Positions 25,808 to 34,489 of a stretch of 47,985 nucleotides of DNA are shown here, piece by piece. The first letter of the stretch is position 1, and each line of letters begins with the position of its first letter. Origin of the DNA: an uncultured Pseudanabaenaceae cyanobacterium (GTDB lineage: Bacteria; Cyanobacteriota; Cyanobacteriia; PCC-9006; JAAUQQ01); NCBI GenBank assembly GCA_938002085.1, contig CALLAT010000017.1, positions 1 to 47,985 on the forward strand. Reading direction: 5' to 3'. Both the position numbers and the translations under genes were made by a program. The notes beneath the pieces are model-generated. The model saw nothing but the letters and a program-made list of their open reading frames with translations. It ran no database searches and was not told where the DNA came from.

Positions 25808-28800
25808 TTAGTTGCTTGAGACAAGAGGAGACAACTGAATAAAATCGAGTCGCGCAAACTCGTTCGCATTGTTAAACGCTTTGATTGTCAAAACATCGCC
25901 TGTCTCCAGGATTTGCCCAGAAGCAATCCCCAGCTCTACAAAATTGGATGCTGCTGCTCCCCACCGACCACCAGGTTGATCTAAATCAACAGAACCAATG
26001 CTGTCCTGATTTCGCTGAAGCGTAAAGCTTGCAGCTCCATCTCCTTCGTCAAAAGCGCCTAGGGAAATGTCATAAGCAATCCCGTCTACGAAGCCTGTCA
26101 GCCCATCCACAGGAATGGAGATGACACCGGGCTGCTCGAGATCCTCTCCCAGCAAACTTAGAAGCTTTCCGTTAGAAGCGACCCCAGTCGTTTCTACAGC
26201 GTAGTTCTGTACCACGGCTCCAACAACGGTTGCGAACACATCCTCTGCCTCAAGTTTAATAACCGAGGCTGGGGGCGGATTAACGAGAAAATCGTCATCA
26301 GCGATCGCGAGAGAAGCCTGACGCCCTGAACTAAGGCTGACATTAGAAGCCCCATCGGTCACGCCATTGAGCCTCACAACCACTGTCTCGCTCCCCTCAA
26401 TCGTAGTGTCATCTTGAACAACAACGTCAATGACAGCAGTTTGTTGACCCGCAGGAATGGTCACCGTGCCCGCTAACGCATCGTAGTCATCCCCCGCATC
26501 AGCGGAACCAGAAACGCCGTAGCTAACTGTCGTGGCACTGGCACTAGGTTGGCTCAAGCGAACGCTAAATTGACCATCTTGATTGGGTTCAGTCGCGTTA
26601 CTGCTTGAGAGAATTGAGACCTTAATCTCATCATCTACAGGGGGAGTGGGGTCACCTGCAATGGGCTCAAAGCGGATGAAATCAAATCGGGCATGCTCAT
26701 CTTGCTCTTCAATTCCTGTGATTGTAAATGTATCTCCATTGCTAATGGAGACTCCCGTTGCAACGCTTCGCTCAACCTTTGTATTTGCACTGGCTGCATT
26801 GCCACCAGGGTCACGATTGAGAAGTACAGTGCCTAATTCACTCGTCTCGTGAGTAACAATCAGACTTGCTTGACCATCATTTTCATCAAACGTGCCTAAA
26901 ATAACGTTGTATTGACCGGAGCCCCCCGAGAACGCGAAAGTTGCTGTCCCAATCTCTTCACTTTCACCTTTAACAAGGCTCAATAATTGCCCTCCCGAGG
27001 CAACACTCTTACGTTCCAGTCGATATCCACTCACATTCGCAATGTCTTCGGCCTCAATCGTCAATGAAGCCAGAGGCACATCATCATCAACAATATTCAC
27101 GATCGCGCTTGTAGCCGTCCCGAAGACAACATTGGAATCACTCGCTTGAATCGTATCCAGCGTGACAGATACGGTCTCAAGACCTTCAACAGCCTGGTCG
27201 TCAATGACAGCGACATTGATTTGAGATGAGCGTTGACCCGCAGGAATCGTCACCGTTCCAGCCAAAGCATTGTAATCAGCGCCTGCCTCCGCAGTACCCC
27301 CAACGCGATAACGGACAACGGTATCCTCAGCTGCGGCCTGCTCAAGAGCGACTGTAAACTGACCGTTGGTTGCCGGTTCAGACGCATTAATACTGGCTGC
27401 AATACTCAGCTCATTCGCAACTTCATTATCAGCAATCGTAACAGTGGCAACGTTACTAGTCCCAAGGACAATATTGGCATCCCCTCCTGCTATTGCTGTC
27501 AGCGTTACAGCGATGCTCTCTGGAGATTCAATCTCAAGATCGTCATTGACCGCAACATCCAAAGTTACCGATAACTCCCCCGCAGGAATCGTCACGGTTT
27601 GTCCTATGGCAATATAGTCATCGCCAGCTGTGGCGCTCCCTGCAATGCTTAGACTGACAACCGTATCGGTCACCGCGACTTGGCTTAAGCTCACGCGAAA
27701 CTGACCATTCGTTGTGGGCTCAGCAGCATCTTGAGTCGTCGTAATAGAGACAATATTGTTACTGGGTCCACCAGCTTCAATCAGGTCAAACTGGATAAAG
27801 TCCAACCGCGCATGCTCACTTCTTTGTTCAAAGCCCGTGATGGTGAAGCGATCGCCACTACTCACATCAATAGACTGTGCAATTGTCCTTTCAACTTTGG
27901 ATGCATTCCCGGCAAAGTTAATGGTTGAGCCTTGATCGAGAGTAAACGAGCCCAGCAATTGAGTCCCGCGCTGCAGCTCAAAACCGGCCTCACCATCAGA
28001 CTCATCAAATGTGCCCAGGGCGATGTTGTACTTACCCGAGTCTCCTCCAAAGGTAAAAGAAGCTGTTCCAACCTCATCATCTCCTTGCCGCACCAGGCTC
28101 AGCATCTTGCCCCCCGAAGCAGCAGCATTATTCTCAATGCGATAGCCAGTGGTAGCCGTAAGGTCCTCAGCTTCAATTTTCAGAGAATCAATGGGCGTAC
28201 CGGGGTCGGGTTCCGTAGGCTCATCGGGTGGATCGATGGGTCCACCAGGATTATCGTCACCGCCTACATAGCTCCAAACTCCAACCTCGCCTTTGATAAT
28301 GTTGGCGAAGTAAAACTTGCCATCTGGCCCCATGGTCATATAAGACAAGCCCCGGGAAGACTCCAGCACTGGAATGGCAGAATTAAGCTCTCCTTGCTCA
28401 TCAAAGGTCAGAGCTTTGACATCACCGTTACCAAACTCTGCAAATAGCAGCGCCCCTTGGTAAACATCAGGGAAAGTAGTGCCAGTATAGAAATCCCCCA
28501 TAACTATGGCGCGAGCACCATCAGCATGGTTTTCAGCATAGATTGGAGCGACAACTTTGCTGTCAAACTCATTGTAGAGATCCTGAAATGCAGATCTATT
28601 TGCGATGCTGCTCGACCTCAAACTTTCTCCATTCCCACCTTCATAGAGCGACCAACCAAAATAATGTCCTGCTCCTCGGTTAATCTCTTCCCAGGTGCTC
28701 TGTCCGACATCGCCAATAAAGGGTTCATCCGTCTCTGGATGCAATGTGTAGCGCCAAGGGTTACGAAGACCATAGTTATAAACCTTGGACTGAATATTGT

Positions 28801-30127
28801 CGGGGTCACCTGGCAGATAAAACGGGTTATCTGCTAAGCCTTGCCCCGTGGCAGGATCAATGCGCAGCAGCTTACCAAAGGGATTATCCAGGCTACTGAG
28901 GAGTTCTGCCTTTTGCACACCTGTTGTTGTACCAACAGCTTGACCATCGCCATGGCTAAAATACAGAGCACCGTCACTGCCAAATTTGAGTTCTCCAGCA
29001 GCGTGAAAGTTATCCACGAGACTCGTTTCAAGGAGCAGCACCTCACTATTAGGGAGAGCCGTTTTATAGTTTGTGGCTGGGTCTGCTGAAACTCTAACCA
29101 CCCTTGTCACTCGAGGTACATCAGACTGATCGGGTGTTTCGCCAGGAGGATCGTAGGAAAACGCGAGATAGACATAGGGCGAAGCAGGCGAGAAGTTGGG
29201 ATCTACAGCAAAGCCCAGCAAGCCCCTTTGGCCTCCTATATTCACCTGAGCTGAAATATCAATAAAAGGTTCAGAGAGTAAATCGTTACCGTCATACAGG
29301 AGGACAACCCCATCTAGTTTGGCAATAAACATCGTGCCATCTGGCGCCCAGTCTAAAACCGTTGGGCCTGGCGGAGAGAAGGGTGCATCCGATCCAGCAT
29401 CCAGTCCAGAAATGATGATCTTCTCTTCAAACTGGTGGGGTGAACTGTCTTCTTCTTCGATTTCCAAGCTAGCTTCACTCTGGGCTCCCAATGATGCGCC
29501 CACTGGATTCCTCAGACCAAGGTTTAGAGACTCTTTAACTTCAAAAAGGCTGTCATTGGTAATAGGAACCGTAAAGCTTTTACTAGTTTGACCCGCAGCA
29601 AAATTGAGAGTCCCAGTCGTGGCAGTGTAATCACTTCCGGCCCTAGCACTAGCGTCAGTTGTGAAGTACTCAACGGAAGCAGCTGGAGCTCCATTACCTG
29701 AGCGCTGCACAGTGATTGTGGCCGAACCACTATTTTCTACAGTGCTATATTCTGCCGCACTGAACCGAAAAGCATTATTACCGTCAGAATCATCATCTTC
29801 GATGGTGACAAATGCACTCCGAATAAAGCCGAGCTCGTCTCCAACAGAGGGTTCACCAATCTGGACGTTAAAGCGTTCGTCCACTTCAGCCAGATTATTA
29901 TCAATAATAGGAATCTGAATTTCTAGCCGAGTTTGTCCCTCTGCAAATGTGAGGCGACCCGAGGCAGCTGTGAAGTCTTCGATCGCAACTGCGGAAGAAT
30001 CAGTCACGGAATAGTCGAAGGCAGCAGTGTTACTGCTATCTCCAGTGCGCACCACAGGGACAAGGACGAATCCCTCATCTTCGGCTACTGTAATAGCACT
30101 GAGTTCTAAGGAAATAACACTACTCAT
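25808..30127 (-). CDS. Calx-beta / PQQ-type sugar dehydrogenase mosaic protein
   Basis: A 1439-residue mosaic. Two Calx-beta domains (about 1-112 and 117-228) come first. A soluble glucose/sorbosone-dehydrogenase beta-propeller follows (about 235-615), with NFHAAGELKFGSDGALYFSH (the His aligns with the catalytic base of PQQ glucose dehydrogenase), RGLLGFAVDPNF and GLRNPWRYTL. A Pro/Asp linker leads to three related ~150-residue domains starting LKIEAEDL, LTIEAEDI and IKLEAEDV, which resemble carbohydrate-binding modules. These alternate with three more Calx-beta domains containing AGDDYDALAGTVTIPAGQ-type motifs. No N-terminal signal peptide is present, which with the Ca-binding repeats suggests type I secretion. 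An extracellular sugar- or polysaccharide-oxidising role is inferred from this architecture and the neighbouring glycan genes. Confidence 0.85.
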   Translation of the reverse strand: MSSVISLELSAITVAEDEGFVLVPVVRTGDSSNTAAFDYSVTDSSAVAIEDFTAASGRLTFAEGQTRLEIQIPIIDNNLAEVDERFNVQIGEPSVGDELGFIRSAFVTIEDDDSDGNNAFRFSAAEYSTVENSGSATITVQRSGNGAPAASVEYFTTDASARAGSDYTATTGTLNFAAGQTSKSFTVPITNDSLFEVKESLNLGLRNPVGASLGAQSEASLEIEEEDSSPHQFEEKIIISGLDAGSDAPFSPPGPTVLDWAPDGTMFIAKLDGVVLLYDGNDLLSEPFIDISAQVNIGGQRGLLGFAVDPNFSPASPYVYLAFSYDPPGETPDQSDVPRVTRVVRVSADPATNYKTALPNSEVLLLETSLVDNFHAAGELKFGSDGALYFSHGDGQAVGTTTGVQKAELLSSLDNPFGKLLRIDPATGQGLADNPFYLPGDPDNIQSKVYNYGLRNPWRYTLHPETDEPFIGDVGQSTWEEINRGAGHYFGWSLYEGGNGESLRSSSIANRSAFQDLYNEFDSKVVAPIYAENHADGARAIVMGDFYTGTTFPDVYQGALLFAEFGNGDVKALTFDEQGELNSAIPVLESSRGLSYMTMGPDGKFYFANIIKGEVGVWSYVGGDDNPGGPIDPPDEPTEPDPGTPIDSLKIEAEDLTATTGYRIENNAAASGGKMLSLVRQGDDEVGTASFTFGGDSGKYNIALGTFDESDGEAGFELQRGTQLLGSFTLDQGSTINFAGNASKVERTIAQSIDVSSGDRFTITGFEQRSEHARLDFIQFDLIEAGGPSNNIVSITTTQDAAEPTTNGQFRVSLSQVAVTDTVVSLSIAGSATAGDDYIAIGQTVTIPAGELSVTLDVAVNDDLEIESPESIAVTLTAIAGGDANIVLGTSNVATVTIADNEVANELSIAASINASEPATNGQFTVALEQAAAEDTVVRYRVGGTAEAGADYNALAGTVTIPAGQRSSQINVAVIDDQAVEGLETVSVTLDTIQASDSNVVFGTATSAIVNIVDDDVPLASLTIEAEDIANVSGYRLERKSVASGGQLLSLVKGESEEIGTATFAFSGGSGQYNVILGTFDENDGQASLIVTHETSELGTVLLNRDPGGNAASANTKVERSVATGVSISNGDTFTITGIEEQDEHARFDFIRFEPIAGDPTPPVDDEIKVSILSSSNATEPNQDGQFSVRLSQPSASATTVSYGVSGSADAGDDYDALAGTVTIPAGQQTAVIDVVVQDDTTIEGSETVVVRLNGVTDGASNVSLSSGRQASLAIADDDFLVNPPPASVIKLEAEDVFATVVGAVVQNYAVETTGVASNGKLLSLLGEDLEQPGVISIPVDGLTGFVDGIAYDISLGAFDEGDGAASFTLQRNQDSIGSVDLDQPGGRWGAAASNFVELGIASGQILETGDVLTIKAFNNANEFARLDFIQLSPLVSSN

Positions 30128-30548
30128 AAGCTTCAGCCCACTAGAAACTAGACATTTTTACATAGGCCAATAGTAATATCTGCAACCAGCCATATTGCTG
30201 AGCACACTTTTTCTTCACACCTGTGTGAAACTAGGCACAACTGAGAAAGAAGGCCCTTCAGAAACAGAAGGTTGAGCAAGCAACACAGATGAGGCCTAAA
30301 AGCTTGAGCGAAAGGAAGCCAACAGTACTCACTCAAAATTTCCTCATACAACCTTGCCCGCTAGCTCGAAGAGACTAAACACATCTCAAAATTTTGACCT
30401 ATAGGAGGGGGAAATTAGGCTGTTCCCCGCGGTATCTAACACTCGGGGGAAGGTTGTATGAAGGTAAAAATAGCTGCCGCTGTAGCTTGAAATAGCAAGC
30501 CCAAAACCTAAGGCCAGTCCAAACTGAGCTCCCAATAGAGTCAGAAGC
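30128..30548. other. Intergenic leader with a nested inverted repeat
   Basis: The 421 bp upstream of the Calx-beta gene contain no ORF worth keeping. A nested dyad structure spans 30344-30461 and is listed separately as a candidate RNA. Confidence 0.5.
30344..30461 (-). ncRNA. Candidate structured RNA or leader element
   Basis: TCATACAACCTT (30344-30355) is exactly complementary to AAGGTTGTATGA (30450-30461) and would close a 118-nt domain. Inside it lie GGGGAA/TTCCCC (30408-30413 with 30423-30428) and the palindrome TCAAAATTTTGA (30386-30397). It is 217 bp upstream of the Calx-beta start and could be part of its 5' leader; strand is a guess. I recognise no known riboswitch family, and a DNA-level repeat is equally possible. 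Confidence 0.3.
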
Positions 30549-31820
30549 TTAGGGCTGAGAAGTCTGGTATGGGCGTGGGAATAGATAACGCATCACATAG
30601 AAAGCAAAGCCTGGAATAAAGATCCATCGACTCACCAGTACTGCGATCGCTAACTGCAACACACCTTGCCTCGCCGAGACCACTAGAATGCCAGCAAATG
30701 CGATCGAGAAGAAAATATTCCAACGAATATCAATAGCCATCTTATCTGTTGCTTGCAGCAGTGCAGACAACGCTTTCTCAAGCGCAATGGGAACCGCAGA
30801 AAGACAGATCAAAATCAAAATGGGAATCGCATCTTCCCATTTCTCTCCAAAGACAATCGGAACATAAAAAGGAGCCAGGCAGGACTGAACGATAACCAGC
30901 GGCAAAATTGTAAATGCGATGGTTTTCAGGCTCTTAAGAAATCTGGAACGCAGTGCCTGTGGGTCTCGACGTACCTCACACAAATAGGGATACCAAGCAA
31001 CACCGAAGGAATTGATGACGCTTTGGCTGATGCCAATGCCAGCACTATAAGCGAAGAAATAAATGCCTAATGCCTCTAGACCTAAGAATCTAGCAACAAT
31101 CAGGTAATCCATTTCCTGACGCAAACGGTTGAGTAAGTCAACGCCTAAACGTTTTCCTCCAAAGCTGAGAATAGGTCGCCATTGTCGAAAAGTTGGTCTT
31201 CCCGGCTTAGGCTTCCAATCACTAAAACGACCAATGATTGGAATCCAGACTAAATGGCCAACGACCATGGCAAAGACAATCGCCCAAACCCCAAATCCTC
31301 GCAAAGCAAGAATGACAATAATGACATTTGCGACAATAGATTGAGCGGACTTAGACCAAGCTCGTACTTTGAGAAGGTTTTGTCGCTCTAGCAAAGATGA
31401 GCGAACCATAAACGTTGGCAAGATGAGATAAACCAAGCCAACTGCACAAATAGGAAAGACAAGTTTAGTGTCGTTATAAAATTGAGCAATAGGATACGAC
31501 AGGGCACATTGAACGAGAAACAATGAGCCCATCAAGATCCAGTTTAGGAAGAAAGCAGTATTGCAAACATCCTCTAAATCTTCATCATTTGACTGAATGA
31601 TCTTGGCGGCTATTCCCCCTCTGACGCTAATGACATTAGCGAAGGCGAAAATACTATAAATGGCTGAGACCATCCCATAGTCAGCAGCGCTAAAGTTCCG
31701 AGCTAGCACCACCGTGGTTGCTAGCCTGGCAAAACGCTGTACAAGCTCTGCACCTCCCAACCAGCCAAGATTTAGGACATATCGACTGGAGAAAAGGGAC
31801 TTTATACGGTCCATGGACAT
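30549..31820 (-). CDS. Wzx-like oligosaccharide flippase (MOP superfamily)
   Basis: A 423-residue polytopic protein of the polysaccharide-transporter branch of the MOP superfamily. The N-terminal LVQRFARLATTVVLARNFSAADYG is the usual first-helix signature (Arg in helix 1, then a loop with F(S/T)xxDYG). There are about 10-12 hydrophobic segments. FLGLEALGIYFFAYSAG marks the second half. It would flip undecaprenyl-linked oligosaccharides to the periplasm, supplying the ligase-like protein encoded at 23197. The two adjacent ATGs (31820, 31814) are both possible starts. It is separated from the ligase by the oppositely oriented Calx-beta gene and so is not in one operon with it. Confidence 0.85.
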   Translation of the reverse strand: MSMDRIKSLFSSRYVLNLGWLGGAELVQRFARLATTVVLARNFSAADYGMVSAIYSIFAFANVISVRGGIAAKIIQSNDEDLEDVCNTAFFLNWILMGSLFLVQCALSYPIAQFYNDTKLVFPICAVGLVYLILPTFMVRSSLLERQNLLKVRAWSKSAQSIVANVIIVILALRGFGVWAIVFAMVVGHLVWIPIIGRFSDWKPKPGRPTFRQWRPILSFGGKRLGVDLLNRLRQEMDYLIVARFLGLEALGIYFFAYSAGIGISQSVINSFGVAWYPYLCEVRRDPQALRSRFLKSLKTIAFTILPLVIVQSCLAPFYVPIVFGEKWEDAIPILILICLSAVPIALEKALSALLQATDKMAIDIRWNIFFSIAFAGILVVSARQGVLQLAIAVLVSRWIFIPGFAFYVMRYLFPRPYQTSQP

Positions 31821-31926
31821 AGAGGGTGAAGAGCAAGACGGGACTTACAAGCTAGACGGAAAATCCTTAAACACCCTAGCTGATGTAGCACACCCCATAA
31901 TAATGCCCTGGCACAAACTAGATCTT

Positions 31927-32601
31927 CTACCGTTGATGCATCGGCACAGAATCCCAGTCAAAATCATCCTCATCATTGCAAACACCGTCTACAGAGCGGG
32001 GATTTGCGACGGCTGCATCCGCAGAATTCAATGCCGCTTCTAGCTCGGCATCGCCCAAGCTATCAGGGAAGTCCATCTTGCCTTCAACCAGCAGCTTCTG
32101 AATCAAGGGCACAATGTTTTGCCAAGTGAGGTTGTGATTTTGCAACAGCTTGCGCAGCTGTCCCATGGCCATCTCTGCCGCATCAGGCGGATGGGCATCG
32201 ATGGAGCTCATTTCTCGCAAGGGATCTCGCTGAACTGCAGCCACACCATGACGAACAGCAGTTCTAATTTCCTTTTCTAACTTGCCCTTACCTTCTCCCC
32301 ACTGACGCCGCCAGCCCTTTTCACTGGTGACATAGAGGGCAGGTAGACGATTCAGCGCAAAGGCCATAATCTGCGGAACTTTGACCTGTGCAAGTTGTTT
32401 TTCTGTGAGGTGATGTAGCTGCTCGTCAATCTCCTCAGCAATGAGGGTTTCCATGACGTTTTTAGGCGACAGCTCCATAGATGCATCTTTAGCAGCAGCT
32501 TCCGCTCGCTTAGATGCTCTGCGGCGAATAGCTTCCGCTTGTTTGTGGGCTAGGGGACTACTAGAGACTCCTAGACGGCCTGTAGGCATGCCTGCAACCA
32601 T
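31927..32601 (-). CDS. ComFB-family protein (copy 1)
   Basis: A 224-residue ComFB-domain protein. The core (about residues 45-165) contains NVMETLIAEEIDEQLHHLTE, IMAFALNRLPALYVTSEKGW and the C-terminal helices NLTWQNIVPLIQKLLVEG. ComFB proteins have been reported as c-di-GMP (and in some cases c-di-AMP) receptors in cyanobacteria, influencing motility, competence or cell size; which ligand this copy binds is unknown. A basic N-terminal extension and an acidic tail ending FDWDSVPMHQR flank the core. A good GGAGG (32611-32615, minus strand) stands 9 nt before the ATG. The neighbouring paralogue begins 1.3 kb upstream. Confidence 0.88.
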   Translation of the reverse strand: MVAGMPTGRLGVSSSPLAHKQAEAIRRRASKRAEAAAKDASMELSPKNVMETLIAEEIDEQLHHLTEKQLAQVKVPQIMAFALNRLPALYVTSEKGWRRQWGEGKGKLEKEIRTAVRHGVAAVQRDPLREMSSIDAHPPDAAEMAMGQLRKLLQNHNLTWQNIVPLIQKLLVEGKMDFPDSLGDAELEAALNSADAAVANPRSVDGVCNDEDDFDWDSVPMHQR

Positions 32602-32966
32602 GACTCATAACCTCCATACTTTGGTAGTGCGCTTGACTCAACCGCGATCGCGGCAGCGCTCATGTAGAAATGGCACCGTAGCCACTCATTCGAAAACGTA
32701 TAAGTAAGAACAACGAAATCAGCAACGATTACGGCAAATAAGACTCTGCCGCTCCGAGCGATAACTGACATCAGGTGAGGGGATGCTGACATTCAGTCAA
32801 AGGCTTACCAATCAAGCTTTGATGGTTCGCTATGCTCAGCATACCCAGGGGCTCAGTCATTTAATCGCATGGGAGCAAGCTGAAATAGCCTGCCATGGTC
32901 GTCCTACAGTTCAGTCAGGGCAGGCTTTTACAGATCTATACGTCTCCAATGGCCTTAAGCACCTGA

Positions 32967-33097
32967 GAAGGTTGTTTGAGAATTCGGCTAAGCCTCAAAT
33001 TTGCAACCTCAACCATCAACCGAACGCCAGAATTTCGTTAATTCGAGCAGCCCCTAGGTCATCCTGCTACGGCTAGATGCCTTTCTCAAACAACCTC
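32967..33097 (-). mobile_element. MITE copy B, TGA target duplication
   Basis: A 131-bp element in inverse orientation relative to copies A and C. The left end is GAAGGTTGTTTGAGAA (32967-32982, one inserted base) and the right end is TTCTCAAACAACCTC (33083-33097). TGA flanks it at 32964-32966 and 33098-33100. Its reverse complement aligns with copy C along its whole length at about nine bases in ten by hand. Confidence 0.9.
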
Positions 33098-33101
33098 TGA
33101 A

Positions 33102-33182
33102 GCTCAACAGCTTGAGAAAATCTTGGCTTCACCCATCCAGAAGGAGAAAGTGTTTCAAACCATCAATGAACATGTTCCATAG
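33102..33182 (+). pseudogene. Possible C-terminal gene remnant
   Basis: This 27-codon stretch including the stop reads AQQLEKILASPIQKEKVFQT, then INEHVP and stop. The amphipathic composition is protein-like. It begins directly after the MITE target duplication, and the same frame is closed by a TAA on the other side. It may be the decayed end of a gene; the evidence is composition only. Confidence 0.25.
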
Positions 33183-33194
33183 CCGCCCAAAAAC

Positions 33195-33911
33195 TCAGTA
33201 GCCCCGTTGATGGAGCGGGTGGGAATCCCAGTCAAAGAAATCACTCAACACAGCTTCCATCTCAGGACTCAGCTCTCGCCCTGACTGAATTTGGCGAATC
33301 GGGGGCACATCGCTTTCATTCGGGGCTTTTGTCGCTGTCTGCTCAATATTGGATTGTCCCTCAGCCTTAGAGGCTCGACGACTATCGGGGAAATCCATTT
33401 CACCGTTGACCAGCAGCATTTGAATCGTTGAAACAATATTGTGCCAGCTCAACTCTTGGCGCATCAGCAAACGACGCAGTTGGTTGAGCGCCGCTTCAGC
33501 GACGTCCGGAGGGTGGCAGCTGAGGACCGTCACATCTCTAAGGGGATCTCGCAACACCGCTGCAATGCCCTGACGCACAGCAATCTTAATTTGGCATTGG
33601 TACTTATTCTTGCCACGGCTCCACTGGCGCTCCCATCCCTTTTCGCTGGTAACGTACAGTCCTGGCAGGCGGTTGAGGGCATATCCCATGATTTGCGATC
33701 GCTGCAAGGTCTGCTGTTCTCGTAAAGAAAGCTGCTGCATTTGAGCATCAATCTCCTCAGACACCAGCGCTTCCATCACATTTCGAGGAACATCACGATC
33801 AGGCGTATGCTGCTCAATGGTTTGACTACGGGCTGAATGGCCATGACGCCCATGGATTCCAACGGTCGCAGTTCGGAAGTGATGATGGTGGAGAGGCTGA
33901 TGGGATTGCAT
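33195..33911 (-). CDS. ComFB-family protein (copy 2)
   Basis: A 238-residue paralogue of the ComFB protein encoded at 31927. The core contains NVMEALVSEEIDAQMQQLSL, IMGYALNRLPGLYVTSEKGW and ELSWHNIVSTIQMLLVNG, closely similar to copy 1, and the tail again ends FDWDSHPLHQRGY. The N terminus is His-rich (HQPLHHHHFRT), and an additional ~35 Ser/Ala/Thr-rich residues separate core and tail. I start at the ATG at 33911 (AGGTGA 9 nt upstream) rather than the GTG four codons earlier. The pair probably arose by tandem duplication. As for copy 1, cyclic dinucleotide binding is expected from the family but untested. Confidence 0.87.
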   Translation of the reverse strand: MQSHQPLHHHHFRTATVGIHGRHGHSARSQTIEQHTPDRDVPRNVMEALVSEEIDAQMQQLSLREQQTLQRSQIMGYALNRLPGLYVTSEKGWERQWSRGKNKYQCQIKIAVRQGIAAVLRDPLRDVTVLSCHPPDVAEAALNQLRRLLMRQELSWHNIVSTIQMLLVNGEMDFPDSRRASKAEGQSNIEQTATKAPNESDVPPIRQIQSGRELSPEMEAVLSDFFDWDSHPLHQRGY

Positions 33912-34489
33912 GAGGGTTGTCACCTGAGTCGGTCGAGAACAAAATTGCTGCTTTAAAGCGGGTGGCGAGTCATTGGGGATTCCCTAGAGAAACCACTGAG
34001 ACAACAGCCAACCTGTCCACAATTTGCCACGAGAACCGTAATACCACCACCAAATTTGACCTCAAAAAACACTTTCTTCTCAGTGTTTACTCGTATTCGA
34101 ATTTGAAATGAATATTCCTTGGTCAAGGCTTCAAATCTGCGATATTTGACGGGAATTATTTGCGGAGCAGGCGATCGCCTCAGCCATATAGCGGAGTTGC
34201 TGCAACCATCCGCAAGCTTCTCCCCATAGGCCTTAGCACCCACAGAGGGTTCTAGCCGATTCAGCCTCTCGATTTCCCATCAGTTGAACCATAGGAGAGA
34301 GCCACCGTTCGCCCGCAGAGGATTTAGAAGTACAGCAATTATTATTTGGGATAAGGCCAAATCTGATTCAGCCCCAGGCTTTAATCAGTTGAGCCCAAAC
34401 TTGATAAAGCCTTGAGTCAGGACAGCCATCTCGATGACCTGTAGGGCCGATCGTTCGACCCAGTCTAAAAGCCGGTTTTGGCCTATGCC
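33912..34489. other. Intergenic region, no gene seen
   Basis: The 578 bp separate comFB copy 2 from the 3' end of rnz on the same strand. The two open frames present (33917-34111 plus, 33953-34243 minus) overlap and have no recognisable content. It should hold the comFB promoter. I see nothing else. Confidence 0.45.

Larger units (their letters stand above)
32602..33194. other. Intergenic region between comFB paralogues, with MITE
   Basis: The 593 bp contain MITE copy B (32967-33097) and a short coding-like fragment after it (33102-33182). The open frame 32783-33076 runs into the MITE and is not a credible gene. The part 32602-32780 should hold the promoter of comFB copy 1. Confidence 0.5.

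Noticed and set aside
32783-33076. 97-codon frame between the comFB genes
   Set aside because: Its last third lies in the MITE and the rest shows no recognisable domain.
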